Part shown: one piece after another, positions 35,383-44,838 of the stretch
Layout of the letters: each line of letters begins with the position of its first letter
Numbering within the stretch: position 1 is the first letter of the stretch
DNA from: Elusimicrobiota bacterium
GTDB taxonomy: Bacteria > Elusimicrobiota > Elusimicrobia > 2-02-FULL-39-32
NCBI GenBank assembly: GCA_021730935.1
Contig: JAKFYJ010000002.1
Span: forward strand, 1 to 64,000
DNA length: 64,000 nt
Direction: 5' to 3'
The notes under the pieces: model-generated
Databases searched by the model: none
What the model was told of the DNA's origin: nothing
Seen by the model: the letters and a program-made list of their open reading frames with translations, nothing else
Made by a program: the position numbers and the translations under genes

Positions 35383-37284
35383 ATGTGCGGCATCTGCGGG
35401 AAAATAAATTTCACGGGCCAGCCGGTTTCCTCGGACCTTATCGGGAGGATGAACGACGCGCTCCGCCACCGCGGCCCAGACGAAGAAGGCCGTTTTTCCA
35501 CGCAGGACGAAACGTTGCGGATGGCCATGCGCCGCCTCAAAATCATCGACCTTTCCACCGGAACCCAGCCGCTTTATAACGAAACCCGCGACATCGCCGT
35601 CGTCTTCAACGGGGAAATTTACAATTACATCGAGCTCCGAAACGACCTCCAGAAGCGCGGACACACTTTCGCCACCCATTCCGACACGGAAACCATCGTC
35701 CACGGATATGAAGTCTATGGGACGGAAGTTTTCAAACACCTGAACGGCATGTTCGCGATCTCGCTTTGGGACGATAAAAAGAAAATTTTAATTCTCGCCC
35801 GCGACCGGCTCGGCATAAAACCGCTTTATTATCGCGCGGACTCGAACGGGCTGTCGTTTGCGTCTGAAATAAAATCTTTGTTACAGGACCCTGAATGCAA
35901 AAAAGACATTGATGCGGACGCTTTGGACGATTATTTTTCCCTTCTTTATGTTCCCGGGCCAAGATCGATTTTTAAATCAATCAAAAAACTGGAAGCGGGA
36001 CATGTTTTAATCTGCGACGCCTCGGCCAAAAAAATCACGATTGAAAAATACTGGGAAACGCCGTTTGTTCCGGCCCCAAAAGACAAAGGCTGGGATTTTT
36101 ACGAAAAATCTCTCGATGAGCTTTTCCGGGATTCCCTCATGCTGGAACTCCGAAGCGATGTGCCGAACGGCGTGTTTTTGTCCAGCGGATTGGACAGCGC
36201 CGCGATCGCTTATTACGCCTCCAAAGTCTCGTCGAACAAAATAAAAACCTTCACGGTGGATTTCACGGGCGGACAGGAAACTGCGTCTTATAGCGAGGGG
36301 GAAGGCGCCAGATCCATCGCCGAGCGGTGCGGGACGGAGCACGAAGAAATCAAACTTCACCCGAACGCGCAGGAACTGATTTTGAAGACGACGAATTATT
36401 TCGACGAACCTTTCGCGGACACCTCAGCCATTCCGACATTTCTTTTATGCGAAGCCGCGCGCAAGAGGATCACCGTGGCTCTCTCGGGCGAAGGCGGCGA
36501 CGAACTTTTCGGGGGATACCCCACCTATATCGCAACGCGCTGGGCCAGCCGATACCGCAAAGTCCCGCGCTTCATCCGCTCCATGATCGGGGTGGCCGTC
36601 AATGCGTTGCCGGTTTCCTGGGACCGGATCAGCTGGGATTATAAGCTGAAACAGTTTGTTCATGGCGCGGAATTCGACGAACAGCGCGCGCACTTCGCCT
36701 GGAAAGAAATTTTCAGCGAAAACGAGAAGAATAAACTTTATTCCGCGGATTTCATAAACAAAAAAAACGGGCACGACGGGTTTGAGAGCTTCAAAAATAT
36801 TTTCGATCGCCTGGGTTCGGGAACAGAGCTGGAAAAACTTCTGGCCGTCGACCAAAACACTTATCTCGTGGACCAGTTTTTGGTGAAGTCCGACCGCATG
36901 AGCATGGCCAGTTCCTTGGAAGTGAGAGTTCCCATTTTGGATCACCGCATCGTCGAGTTCGCCGCTCAAATTCCCGCGAAATATAAAGTTTGCGGGTTCC
37001 AGACCAAGGTTGCTTTGCGCAAACTGATGAAAGGAAAAGTTCCGGACGAAATCGTCAAAGGAGCCAAAAAAGGTTTCTCGCCGCCCATTCCCGCCTGGAT
37101 TGCCGGGGAACTCAAAAATTTCGTGATGGAAACCCTCTCAAAGGAGAGGGTGCAGAAAACGGGAGTGTTAAATCCGGATTATGTGCAGACCTTGCTCGCG
37201 GAACATTTCGGCAAAAAGCGCGACAATCACCGCCGGATCTGGGCCGTGCTCAATTTTGTGTTGTGGTTTGAGAGGTGGGCTTGA
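35383..37284 (+). CDS. asnB: Asparagine synthetase, glutamine-hydrolysing
   Basis: Makes asparagine from aspartate, glutamine and ATP; relatives amidate other carboxylates. 633 residues. N-terminal Ntn amidotransferase with MCGICGKINF and Cys2 nucleophile, RHRGPDEEG, and VFNGEIYNYIELR. Synthetase domain with the PP-loop SSGLDSAA (about 266) and LSGEGGDELFGGYP (about 369). The ATG at 35383 exposes Cys2; the longer frame to 35146 lies in the Yip1-like gene. This subtype (AsnB_1) is often found in cell-surface clusters, so a role other than free asparagine synthesis is possible. Confidence 0.94.
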   Translation: MCGICGKINFTGQPVSSDLIGRMNDALRHRGPDEEGRFSTQDETLRMAMRRLKIIDLSTGTQPLYNETRDIAVVFNGEIYNYIELRNDLQKRGHTFATHSDTETIVHGYEVYGTEVFKHLNGMFAISLWDDKKKILILARDRLGIKPLYYRADSNGLSFASEIKSLLQDPECKKDIDADALDDYFSLLYVPGPRSIFKSIKKLEAGHVLICDASAKKITIEKYWETPFVPAPKDKGWDFYEKSLDELFRDSLMLELRSDVPNGVFLSSGLDSAAIAYYASKVSSNKIKTFTVDFTGGQETASYSEGEGARSIAERCGTEHEEIKLHPNAQELILKTTNYFDEPFADTSAIPTFLLCEAARKRITVALSGEGGDELFGGYPTYIATRWASRYRKVPRFIRSMIGVAVNALPVSWDRISWDYKLKQFVHGAEFDEQRAHFAWKEIFSENEKNKLYSADFINKKNGHDGFESFKNIFDRLGSGTELEKLLAVDQNTYLVDQFLVKSDRMSMASSLEVRVPILDHRIVEFAAQIPAKYKVCGFQTKVALRKLMKGKVPDEIVKGAKKGFSPPIPAWIAGELKNFVMETLSKERVQKTGVLNPDYVQTLLAEHFGKKRDNHRRIWAVLNFVLWFERWA

Positions 37285-37658
37285 ACAAAAAAATCCTCAT
37301 CATCGACAATGACCTGTTTTTTTCGGCGCGGATTGCGGATCAGATAAAGAAGATGGGATTTGAAACTGTGACGGAGGGCGATGCCCGAAATGTTCTTGAT
37401 AAAGCGCGCTCGGGAATCTCGGCCGTAATCATCAATCTGTCCATGAGAAACGCGGATTCGGTGGGGATTGTCCGCAGTTTAAAATCGGATCCCGGGACGG
37501 ATTCCATTCCCATCCTCGCATTCGGAAGCCATAAAAACGCGGCGCTCTTTGAAGCCGCGAAATCCGCGGGATGCGAAATGACCGTGGCCAATTCAGCCCT
37601 TTCTTCCGCACTTCCGGACTTCATCGCGCAAGCAACAGAAGACAAAACAAATGTTTGA
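37281..37658 (+). CDS. Degenerate response-regulator receiver domain protein
   Basis: 125 residues with the alpha/beta receiver fold: KKILIIDNDLFF keeps the acidic pair, but the phosphate-accepting Asp is Asn in AVIINLSM. The Thr/Ser strand reads PILAFGSH, and the conserved KP is gone (TVANSAL). So it is a pseudo-receiver that cannot be phosphorylated in the normal way. Start is TTG 37281, overlapping the asnB stop (TTGA); an in-frame GTG at 37275 is the alternative. Its end overlaps the channel-like gene. Possibly a binding module for a partner protein. Confidence 0.8.
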   Translation: MNKKILIIDNDLFFSARIADQIKKMGFETVTEGDARNVLDKARSGISAVIINLSMRNADSVGIVRSLKSDPGTDSIPILAFGSHKNAALFEAAKSAGCEMTVANSALSSALPDFIAQATEDKTNV

Positions 37659-37992
37659 ACACAAACAGGCGCCGCTTCTCCCGAAACCGGTTTATTATAA
37701 ACGCATCGCCGCGCATTTCGGCATGGCGTGCGGGATTATTTTTGCGTCTCTCGTTATGGGAATTTGCGGATATCATTTTTTTGAAGGACTTCCGTGGCTG
37801 GATTCTCTGCTGAACGCTTCAATGATTCTCTCGGGCATGGGCCCCGTCAACGAACTGCACACTCACGCAGGCAAACTCTTCGCTTCTTTTTATGCCCTTT
37901 TCAGCGGCGTCGCCTTCATCTCCACCATCGGCATCCTGTTTGCGCCGCTCGTCCACCGATTCTTCCACAAATTCCACCTGGGAATCGAATAG
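37651..37992 (+). CDS. Small two-helix membrane protein, ion-channel-like
   Basis: 113 residues with two strong membrane helices (about 25-45 and 80-105) and a pore-loop-like stretch between them, WLDSLLNASMILSGMGPV (about 47-66). This layout resembles the pore module of two-helix potassium channels, but the filter signature TVGYG is not there; SGMGP stands in its place. Similar proteins are usually called hypothetical. It overlaps the pseudo-receiver gene by eight bases and abuts the convergent TPR gene without a gap. Confidence 0.72.
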   Translation: MFEHKQAPLLPKPVYYKRIAAHFGMACGIIFASLVMGICGYHFFEGLPWLDSLLNASMILSGMGPVNELHTHAGKLFASFYALFSGVAFISTIGILFAPLVHRFFHKFHLGIE

Positions 37993-39216
37993 TCACGGCA
38001 CCAGAGCGGGGCTGGACCATTCGGTTTCCTGCTCGTCTTTGTATGATTTCCTGATTCTTCGGCGGGCGATCTTGTGGGAATCATAGACATCGGGATATTT
38101 TAAAACGGCGCGATATTTCGCCTGGGCTTCCATGCGTTTGTTCTCGATGTCGAAAATTTCGCCCCGCCTCAAATACGCCAAAACTTTCCAGCCCTGAAAT
38201 TCGCACTCCTGATCGATCGTCTTGTCAAAATACGTTTTCGCGCGCTGAATGTCTCCGAGGTTATAAGCGGCGAGGCCGGCATGATAATAAATTTTGGTGA
38301 GGAGCTTGTGGAAAGGGTTGCGGGCATTTTCGTCCTGGGGCCCAGAGAAAGTCAAAGCGGAATATTCTTCGCAGACTTTGAGAGCGTCATGCCATTTCTT
38401 TTCCTGCAGAAGCACGCAGACCTCGCACCAGCGAAACAACGGGCTTTCCGGAAACGATTTTTTTAATTCGAGCGCCCGGCGATGAGCCTCTTCATGATTG
38501 CCTTCCATCGCATAGGCGTTCCATAAAAAATACGCCGCCTCAAAACGGACAAACCGGCTCTGAGTCTGGGCGATCGTCAGATCTCTCACGGCTTCGGCTT
38601 TGTCCCCGCTGATCGCGAATGACGCCAGGGCTTTCAGCGTGGGGCCCAGAGTCGCGGCGTAATATTCGTACATCCCGACCCCCAGATAAGCGTCAGTAAG
38701 TTTGGGATCGATCTCAAGGACTTTCTGCATATACGCATATCCCTTCTTGCCCGCGAAATAGGCCCGGATCCAGTTGCTCCGAGTCACATGATACCAGCCC
38801 TTGGCGCCCTGAGCTCCGCCCCAATATAAATATCCCACGGCGGCCGTTTTGGGATTTTTCGTATAAGCCTCGGCTTTCCTGCTGGCCAGTTCCGCCTGGT
38901 ATTCGAGGATTTTTTCCGTTTGGGAGTTCCGGTTGGCGAGGGAATCATACGTCAGCTCATACCAAATCTCCATGAGCTGAAAAAAATAAGCGGCGGGGTG
39001 GTCCGGGTCAATCTCGATGGCTCGCTCAAAATGTTTCCGCGCGGTTTTGAAGTCCAGCATATAGACGGCGGTGGTCCCGGCCGAAAGATCCGCCTCGAGT
39101 TTTTGGGGGAACGGGTCCACCTGCGGCTCAGCGTGATTTTGCGCGAAAACCGAGGCGGAAGATGCAAGGAAGGAGCACGCGGCCCAACATAAAGAGCGTT
39201 TGAAATTGAATCGCAT
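37993..39216 (-). CDS. Exported TPR-repeat protein
   Basis: 407 residues: signal peptide ending SVFAQ (about 25), then a helical body with recognisable tetratricopeptide units such as FKTARKHFERAIEIDPDHP (about 56-75), KGYAYMQKVLEIDPKLTDAYLGVGMY and NLGDIQRAKTYFDKTI. Periplasmic scaffold or assembly protein; partner unknown. It ends exactly at the stop of the convergent channel-like gene, so neither has a terminator between them. Confidence 0.85.
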   Translation of the reverse strand: MRFNFKRSLCWAACSFLASSASVFAQNHAEPQVDPFPQKLEADLSAGTTAVYMLDFKTARKHFERAIEIDPDHPAAYFFQLMEIWYELTYDSLANRNSQTEKILEYQAELASRKAEAYTKNPKTAAVGYLYWGGAQGAKGWYHVTRSNWIRAYFAGKKGYAYMQKVLEIDPKLTDAYLGVGMYEYYAATLGPTLKALASFAISGDKAEAVRDLTIAQTQSRFVRFEAAYFLWNAYAMEGNHEEAHRRALELKKSFPESPLFRWCEVCVLLQEKKWHDALKVCEEYSALTFSGPQDENARNPFHKLLTKIYYHAGLAAYNLGDIQRAKTYFDKTIDQECEFQGWKVLAYLRRGEIFDIENKRMEAQAKYRAVLKYPDVYDSHKIARRRIRKSYKDEQETEWSSPALVP

Positions 39217-39233
39217 TGATATTTATGATACGG

Positions 39234-39239
39234 TATAAT
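39234..39239 (+). promoter_or_regulatory. -10 box before the 39271 gene
   Basis: Perfect TATAAT, 31 bases before the ATG at 39271. A ribosome site (CCAGGAGAGG, about 39256-39265) lies between, so this transcript has a normal leader, unlike several others in the window. No good -35 at standard spacing. Confidence 0.45.
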
Positions 39240-39270
39240 TTTTAAGGCAAAAGTTCCAGGAGAGGTTGAA

Positions 39271-39606
39271 ATGAGCCGAATGGCGATGGCAGTGATTTTA
39301 TCTTTTTTGTGCCCGGGTCTGGGGCAGATTTATAACAAAGAACACGGCAAGGGCTGGCTGATCATCGCGCTCATGACCGTGATCTTCATCGTGCCGAGCG
39401 TCTGGCTCATGCAGAGCATCACCCCGCTCACCGAAGGCATTGACCCTCTCGAAATCCAGTCCGTGATGGGCAAGGCCGTCATGGAAAACAAACACACTCT
39501 GAACATGTTCACCTTCGCGTTCCTCGGCCTCTGGGCTTATTCCATCGTGCAGGCCTATTTCAAGGCGCAGGAAATCGCGGGCAAAGACGACAAAGAAACC
39601 GAATAA
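39271..39606 (+). CDS. Small membrane protein with TM2-like motif
   Basis: 111 residues, two to three hydrophobic segments. The N-terminus SFLCPGLGQIYNKEHGKGW resembles the PGlGqiY.g...kG turn of TM2/DUF5683 membrane proteins. The second segment IIALMTVIFIVPSVWLMQ follows, and a third near 78-95 (TFAFLGLWAYSIVQAY). Charged C-terminal tail. Function unknown. A GGAGAGG ribosome site precedes the ATG. The RAM-domain gene follows after 29 bases. Confidence 0.75.
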   Translation: MSRMAMAVILSFLCPGLGQIYNKEHGKGWLIIALMTVIFIVPSVWLMQSITPLTEGIDPLEIQSVMGKAVMENKHTLNMFTFAFLGLWAYSIVQAYFKAQEIAGKDDKETE

Positions 39607-39635
39607 ATTTACACATTAAACGGAGAGGTGAGTTT

Positions 39636-39869
39636 ATGGTTACAGGCGTTGTTCTCTTGAGACTCGGAGCCGGAAAAGAAAAAAGCGCACTCGCGAAAAT
39701 CAAAGACACCAAGGGCGTCCTGCACGTTTCGGGGGTCTATGGCCGCTGGGACCTGGTCTGCGACATTGAAGCGGACGATCTTCCCACCATGACCAACGTG
39801 GTGGTCAACAAGATCCGCCAGATTCCGGGCGTCACTTCCACGGAAACCCTCGTCACCACTGCGATATAA
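39636..39869 (+). CDS. Stand-alone Lrp/AsnC ligand-binding (RAM) domain protein
   Basis: 77 residues, just the effector-binding domain of Lrp/AsnC regulators without a DNA-binding helix-turn-helix. Seen: VTGVVLLRLGAGKEKSALAKI, VLHVSGVYGRWDLVCDIEAD, and the C-terminal strand IPGVTSTETLV, the standard ferredoxin-like fold. It probably forms oligomers that bind an amino acid or small ligand. Good ribosome site (GGAGAGGTGA). It leads the peptide importer genes and its last codons overlap the start of the binding-protein gene, so it may monitor the imported ligand. Confidence 0.88.
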   Translation: MVTGVVLLRLGAGKEKSALAKIKDTKGVLHVSGVYGRWDLVCDIEADDLPTMTNVVVNKIRQIPGVTSTETLVTTAI

Positions 39870-41496
39870 AAATCTGGCCGTCGGCCTCTGCCTCGCTCTG
39901 GCCGGCTGTAAAAGTTCTTCCCGGAACGCCCCGCTTGACCGCGCCTCCGCTCCCGCTTTCGACGACGCTTTCATCGAAAGTTCCATCGGAGACGCGTCCT
40001 ATCTAAACCCCGTCCTTTCTTCTGATAACGCTTCCAGTTCGGTCTGCGGCCTCGTTTTCAGCGGGCTCATCAAATACGACGAAAATCTGCAGATGAGCGG
40101 CGACTTGGCGAAAAGCTGGGACATTTCCAAAGACGGACTCACAATCACTTTCCACCTGAGAGAATATGTCAGGTGGCAAGACGGAACGCCCTTCACGGCC
40201 GACGATGTTTTATACACCTATGAGCGCCTGCGGGACCCCGATGTAAAAACACCGCACTCTTCAAATTTCGACAAAGTCAAAAAAGTGGAAGCTCCCAACC
40301 CTCTCACGGTCCGCGTCGTTTATTCCGAACCTTTCGTCCCCGCGCTGGAATCCTGGGGGATGGGCATCTTGCCGAAACACATTTTTAAAGACGCCAAAGG
40401 CAACGATTTCAACGAGCACCCCGCGAACAAAAATCCGATCGGCACGGGGCCCTACAAATTCAAAGAATGGAAAGTGGACGAAAAAATTGTGCTGGAAGCC
40501 AACCCGGATTATTTTGACGGCCAGCCTCACATCAAGCGCTATATTTTCCGCATCATCCCCGACAACTCCGTGGAGTTCCTGGAGCTCCGCAACAAAAGCA
40601 TCGACACCATGCTGCTCACGCCTGACCAATATCTGGCCTATAAAGAATTTTTCGAGGGTTATCAAAGATACCGTCTCCCAAGAGGCGCTTACACCTATTT
40701 CGCGTTCAACCTCGCCCATCCTCTCTTCAAAGACATCAAAATACGCCGGGCGGTCGCTCACGCCGTCAACAAAGCCGAACTCGTGGACGCGGTTGTGATG
40801 GGCATGGGACAAGCCGCAACAGGGCCGTTTCTGCCTCTCTCCTGGGCCTATAACCCAACCGTCAAAGATTTTGATTATGATCCCGCGGCGGCGAAAAAAA
40901 TTCTTGAAGAAGCCGGCTGGAAAGATTCCAATGGAGACGGCGTTTTGGACAAAGGGGGGAACCCTTTCGAGTTCACCGTGATCACCAACCAGGGCAACAA
41001 GATGCGCTCTCTCTCGGCGGAAATCATCCAGCAGCAGCTGAAACTTGTGGGCATAAAAATGAACATCCGCGTGATCGAATGGAGCACCTTCATAAAAAAT
41101 TTCGTCGACAAGAAAAATTTCGACGCTCTCATTCTGGGCTGGACCATTTCGCCCGACCCAGACCAATTTTCGATCTGGCACTCGTCGCAAAAAAAAGACG
41201 GGCAATATAATTTCGTGTCCTATAATAATCCCGAAGTGGACCGCTTGATCGAGCAGGGACGGAGGGAATTTAATCCCGGGAAACGGAAGGTTTTTTATCA
41301 GAGGATGCACCAGCTTATCCACGACGATCTGCCTTATATTTTCCTCTATTATCCCGATTATTTGCCCGTCGTCCACGAACGCTTTGAAGGCGTAAAGATC
41401 GCGCCCGTCTCCACTTATGGATTCGGCTGGAATTTCGACAAATGGTTCGTCCGCGAAAAGAATGTTAAATATCCCGTGATGAACAAAGACCAATGA
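39859..41496 (+). CDS. ABC importer substrate-binding lipoprotein, family 5 (oligopeptide type)
   Basis: Binds peptides (or similar solutes) outside the inner membrane and delivers them to the DppBC-type permease. No ATG exists before 40093, which would cut off the N-terminus. Reading upstream in frame gives CTG at 39859 followed by [16 protein letters not shown], a complete lipoprotein signal with lipobox Cys17, so I infer a CTG start overlapping the RAM gene by 11 bases. The mature part has [43 protein letters not shown] and [13 protein letters not shown], all typical of SBP_bac_5. 545 residues, normal length. First of four importer genes plus ATPases. Confidence 0.88.
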   Translation: MRYKNLAVGLCLALAGCKSSSRNAPLDRASAPAFDDAFIESSIGDASYLNPVLSSDNASSSVCGLVFSGLIKYDENLQMSGDLAKSWDISKDGLTITFHLREYVRWQDGTPFTADDVLYTYERLRDPDVKTPHSSNFDKVKKVEAPNPLTVRVVYSEPFVPALESWGMGILPKHIFKDAKGNDFNEHPANKNPIGTGPYKFKEWKVDEKIVLEANPDYFDGQPHIKRYIFRIIPDNSVEFLELRNKSIDTMLLTPDQYLAYKEFFEGYQRYRLPRGAYTYFAFNLAHPLFKDIKIRRAVAHAVNKAELVDAVVMGMGQAATGPFLPLSWAYNPTVKDFDYDPAAAKKILEEAGWKDSNGDGVLDKGGNPFEFTVITNQGNKMRSLSAEIIQQQLKLVGIKMNIRVIEWSTFIKNFVDKKNFDALILGWTISPDPDQFSIWHSSQKKDGQYNFVSYNNPEVDRLIEQGRREFNPGKRKVFYQRMHQLIHDDLPYIFLYYPDYLPVVHERFEGVKIAPVSTYGFGWNFDKWFVREKNVKYPVMNKDQ

Positions 41497-42464
41497 TCAA
41501 ATATCTCGTCAAACGGCTGTTGATGATGATCCCTCTGATGTTCGGGATCACGCTGGTCACTTTTTTTGTCATGCAGCTTGCGCCCGGAAAACCCACGGAT
41601 CTGGCCACTGACCTGAACACCAAAATGTCAGCGGAATCAAAAGAACGGCTCGTCAAGCTCTATGGCCTCGACAAGCCCGTTTATGTCCAATATTTTCAAT
41701 GGATCAAGCGCCTCTCGCGCCTGGATTTCGGGACTTCGTTCCGAGACGGAAAACCCGTGATCAGAAAAATCGGAGAAAGACTGCCTGCCACCCTGATCCT
41801 GAACATTTTGTCATTGGGCCTCATCTTTGTCGCGGCGCTCGCCATCGGCATCACCTCCGCTGTAAAAAAAGATTCGCTTTTCGATAAATTCGCCACGCTT
41901 TTCGTCTACATCGGATTTTCGGTGCCGACTTTCTGGGTGGCATTGCTCCTCATGATCGGGTTGGGACTGAAAGCGGGCCTCCTGCCGATTTCGGGACTTC
42001 GTTCCGTCAATTATGGCGACCTCACAAATTGGGGAAAATTTATTGATCTGGCCAGACACCTGACTCTTCCGGTTCTTGTGACCGCGATCACGGGGCTTGC
42101 TTCCCTTGCCAGGTATTCCCGAAGCTCCATGCTTGAAGTGATTCGTCAGGATTATATCCGCACCGCACGCGCGAAAGGACTCACCGAAGTCCAGGTGATT
42201 ATGAAACACGCGTTCAGAAATGCGCTGATTCCCATCGTCACTCTTTTGGGCCTCATGCTCCCGGACCTGATCGGCGGAGGATTCATTTTTGAGACGATCT
42301 TCGCTTATCCCGGGATGGGCCGCCTCGGATATGACGCCATCATGGCGCGCGATTATCCCGTGCTCATGGGGATCGGCACCATCGTGGCGTTCCTGACTCT
42401 GGCCGGAAATTTAATCGCGGACATGGTTTATGCTTTTGCGGACCCTCGGATCAGATATCAATAA
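41493..42464 (+). CDS. ABC importer permease, DppB/OppB type
   Basis: Inner-membrane subunit of 323 residues with six membrane helices. N-terminal [32 protein letters not shown] region is characteristic, and the coupling motif EAA reads [29 protein letters not shown] (about 210-240). [23 protein letters not shown] also fits. ATG overlaps the binding-protein stop (ATGA). Substrate presumably peptides, but nickel or other solutes are used by some members. Confidence 0.93.
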   Translation: MIKYLVKRLLMMIPLMFGITLVTFFVMQLAPGKPTDLATDLNTKMSAESKERLVKLYGLDKPVYVQYFQWIKRLSRLDFGTSFRDGKPVIRKIGERLPATLILNILSLGLIFVAALAIGITSAVKKDSLFDKFATLFVYIGFSVPTFWVALLLMIGLGLKAGLLPISGLRSVNYGDLTNWGKFIDLARHLTLPVLVTAITGLASLARYSRSSMLEVIRQDYIRTARAKGLTEVQVIMKHAFRNALIPIVTLLGLMLPDLIGGGFIFETIFAYPGMGRLGYDAIMARDYPVLMGIGTIVAFLTLAGNLIADMVYAFADPRIRYQ

Positions 42465-42466
42465 CC

Positions 42467-43294
42467 ATGTTTAAGATCTATCTTTCACGCATCGCCCGAA
42501 ACCGCCTGGCCCTGACCGGAGCCATCCTCATGGCTATTCTGGCCATCCTTGCGATTTTCGCGCCCGTGATTGCGCCGCACCATTTTGCGGAACAAAATCT
42601 CCTCGAACGGCTGAAACCGCCTTCGACAAAATATTGGATGGGCACCGACGATCTCGGACGAGACATCCTTTCTCGTCTCATTTGGGGTACGCGCGTGTCT
42701 CTTATCGTGGCTTTCGTGGCGGTTGGAATTTCCACGCTGTTTGGAACCCTCATCGGTTTAATCTCGGGATATTTCGGGCGCTGGGTCGATTCCGTCCTCA
42801 TGCGTCTTGTGGACATCATTCTGTGCTTCCCGACATTTTTTCTCATTCTTATGGTCATCGCGTTTCTGGAGCCCAGCATCACGAATGTCATGATCGTGAT
42901 CGGCATCACTTCCTGGACGGGCCTCGCGCGCCTGGTGAGAGGCGAAGCTCTTTCCATCCGCGAACGTGATTTCGTTCTGGCCGCAAAAGCTCTCGGTGCG
43001 TCGAACTCGAGAATTCTTTTTACGCATCTCCTCCCGAATGTTGTTGCGCCCATCATTGTGACGGCAACGCTCGGCGTGGGCGGAGCCATCCTGACAGAAT
43101 CCGCTCTGTCATTCTTAGGCCTCGGCATCCAGCCGCCGGCGCCATCCTGGGGGAGCATGCTCTCGGCCGGAAAAGATTACATCCACTTCGCCTGGTGGCT
43201 TTCCGTTTTCCCTGGGCTCGCGATTTTGATCACCGTCATGTCTTTCAATCTTTTGGGCGAAGGTCTGCGAGACGCCCTGGACCCGAGGTCCTGA
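42467..43294 (+). CDS. ABC importer permease, DppC/OppC type
   Basis: Second permease subunit, 275 residues. An OppC_N segment (RNRLALTGAILMAIL) is followed by HHFAEQNLLERLKPPS and GTDDLGRDILSRLIWGTRVSL, highly conserved in this family. EAA coupling loop FVLAAKALGASNSRILFTHLLPNVV (about 165-190). Ends with PGLAILITVMSFNLLGEGLRDALDP. It starts two bases after the dppB-like stop and its stop overlaps the ATPase start (TGATG). Confidence 0.94.
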   Translation: MFKIYLSRIARNRLALTGAILMAILAILAIFAPVIAPHHFAEQNLLERLKPPSTKYWMGTDDLGRDILSRLIWGTRVSLIVAFVAVGISTLFGTLIGLISGYFGRWVDSVLMRLVDIILCFPTFFLILMVIAFLEPSITNVMIVIGITSWTGLARLVRGEALSIRERDFVLAAKALGASNSRILFTHLLPNVVAPIIVTATLGVGGAILTESALSFLGLGIQPPAPSWGSMLSAGKDYIHFAWWLSVFPGLAILITVMSFNLLGEGLRDALDPRS

Positions 43295-44091
43295 TGCTTC
43301 TGGAAATAATAAATTTATCCGTCGAGTATTTTAGGGGAACGAAAACAATTCCCGCGGTCAAAAATGTTTCGCTTTCGCTGGACGGGGGAGAAAGCGCGGG
43401 CATCGTGGGGGAATCTGGGAGCGGCAAATCCACGGTCGCTCTTGCGATCTTAAAACTCCTCTCCGCGCACGACAGCAAAATCTCGGGCGGAACCATAAAT
43501 TTTGAAGGCCGGGATATCTTGAAAATGTCGGGCGAAGAAATCCGGAAAATACGGGGCAAAGACATCGGGATCATTTTTCAGGACCCTTTCAGTTCCCTCA
43601 ATCCGGTCTTAAGGATCGGCAAACAAATCGAAGAAACCCTTGAAGTCCATTCCGACAAAAAAATATCTGGCACAGAACTCAAAAACAGGACTCTGGAAAT
43701 TTTAAAGAGTGTCCGGATGAGCGACCCCGAGCGGATTTACAATTCCTATCCGCACCAGGTTTCGGGGGGTCAAAGACAGCGCTCCATGATTGCCATCGCG
43801 ATCGCCAACCGCCCCAAACTTTTGATCGCGGACGAACCCACCACCGCGCTCGATGTCACGGTCCAGAAAGAAATTTTGGATCTTCTGTCTCTCCTCAAAA
43901 AAGAAATGAACATGGCGCTGATCTTGATCACACACCATCTCGGCATCGTTTCGCAGACGACGGAAAAACTTTATGTGATGTATCAGGGCGAGATCGTCGA
44001 AGAAGGCCTCACAAAAAATATTTTGAGAAATCCCCAGCATCCGTATACGCAGAATCTGCTTCAATCCATTCCGAGAGGGTCCCATGGTTGA
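43294..44091 (+). CDS. ABC importer ATPase, DppD/OppD type
   Basis: 265-residue ATP-binding subunit. Walker A GESGSGKST (about 36-44), Q-loop FQDPFSSLNP, signature VSGGQRQRSMIA, Walker B LLIADEPTTALDVT and switch histidine ITHHLG. C-terminal NPQHPYTQNLLQSIP is the oligopeptide-type end. Shorter than the usual about 320 residues of DppD, ending before the cysteine-containing extension. ATG 43294 overlaps the permease stop. Confidence 0.93.
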   Translation: MLLEIINLSVEYFRGTKTIPAVKNVSLSLDGGESAGIVGESGSGKSTVALAILKLLSAHDSKISGGTINFEGRDILKMSGEEIRKIRGKDIGIIFQDPFSSLNPVLRIGKQIEETLEVHSDKKISGTELKNRTLEILKSVRMSDPERIYNSYPHQVSGGQRQRSMIAIAIANRPKLLIADEPTTALDVTVQKEILDLLSLLKKEMNMALILITHHLGIVSQTTEKLYVMYQGEIVEEGLTKNILRNPQHPYTQNLLQSIPRGSHG

Positions 44092-44836
44092 AGTCAAAAA
44101 CCTGAACAAGCGTTTTAATATCGAGGGAAACCTGTTCAGCTCAAAGGGCCATGTGCAAGCCGTCAAAGACGTCTCCTTTAAAATCGATAACAATGAAATT
44201 CTGGCTCTCGTGGGAGAGTCCGGGAGCGGAAAATCGACGGTCGGAAAATTGATTCAGGGACTGATCAAAGCGGACTCAGGCGAAATGTTTTTCGACGGTA
44301 AAAACGCCGAAACTCTCACGCGCAAAAATCGGGCGCATCAGGTGCAGATGATTTTTCAGGATCCCTATTCGTCCCTCAACCCAAAACTTTCCGTCGGGAC
44401 CATGCTTCGGGAAGCCCTTTCGCTGGCCGCAAATCCGCAGACTCCTGAAGAACTTTTGGCGTCCGTGGGGCTCCCGAATGACATTCTGGACGATTATCCG
44501 CACCAGTTTTCCGGAGGCCAAAGACAGAGGTTGGGCATTGCCCGCGCCCTGGCCATGAAACCGCGGCTGATCATCGCGGACGAACCCGTTTCCGCCCTCG
44601 ATGTGACGATTCAGGCTCAGATTTTGAAACTCCTTTTGTCGATCAAAACGGAACAAAAAATATCCTATCTTTTCATCACGCACGACCTCTCCATCGTGGA
44701 AGCCGTCGCCGACCGCGTGCTGGTCATGAGGGAAGGGGAAATCGTCGAGCAGGGAGATGTCGCTTCAGTTTATTCGAACCCGCAAAATGACTATACAAAG
44801 ACCTTGCTTGCGGCCATTCCCAAGGTTACAATATAG
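44084..44836 (+). CDS. ABC importer ATPase, DppF/OppF type
   Basis: Second ATP-binding subunit, 250 residues. Walker A GESGSGKST near 46, Q-loop FQDPYSSLNPKLSVG, signature FSGGQRQRLGIARAL, Walker B LIIADEPVSALDVT, switch ITHDLSIV. Ends NPQNDYTKTLLAAIP. Like its partner it lacks the long C-terminal extension. Overlaps the preceding ATPase gene by eight bases. Followed two bases later by the acyl-CoA synthetase gene, which is likely co-transcribed. Confidence 0.93.
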   Translation: MVEVKNLNKRFNIEGNLFSSKGHVQAVKDVSFKIDNNEILALVGESGSGKSTVGKLIQGLIKADSGEMFFDGKNAETLTRKNRAHQVQMIFQDPYSSLNPKLSVGTMLREALSLAANPQTPEELLASVGLPNDILDDYPHQFSGGQRQRLGIARALAMKPRLIIADEPVSALDVTIQAQILKLLLSIKTEQKISYLFITHDLSIVEAVADRVLVMREGEIVEQGDVASVYSNPQNDYTKTLLAAIPKVTI

Positions 44837-44838
44837 AA

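Noticed and set aside
40261-41493. 410-codon antisense frame in the peptide-binding protein gene
   Set aside because: Mirror of a well-supported gene; sequence rich in F, H and V in the pattern of antisense translations.
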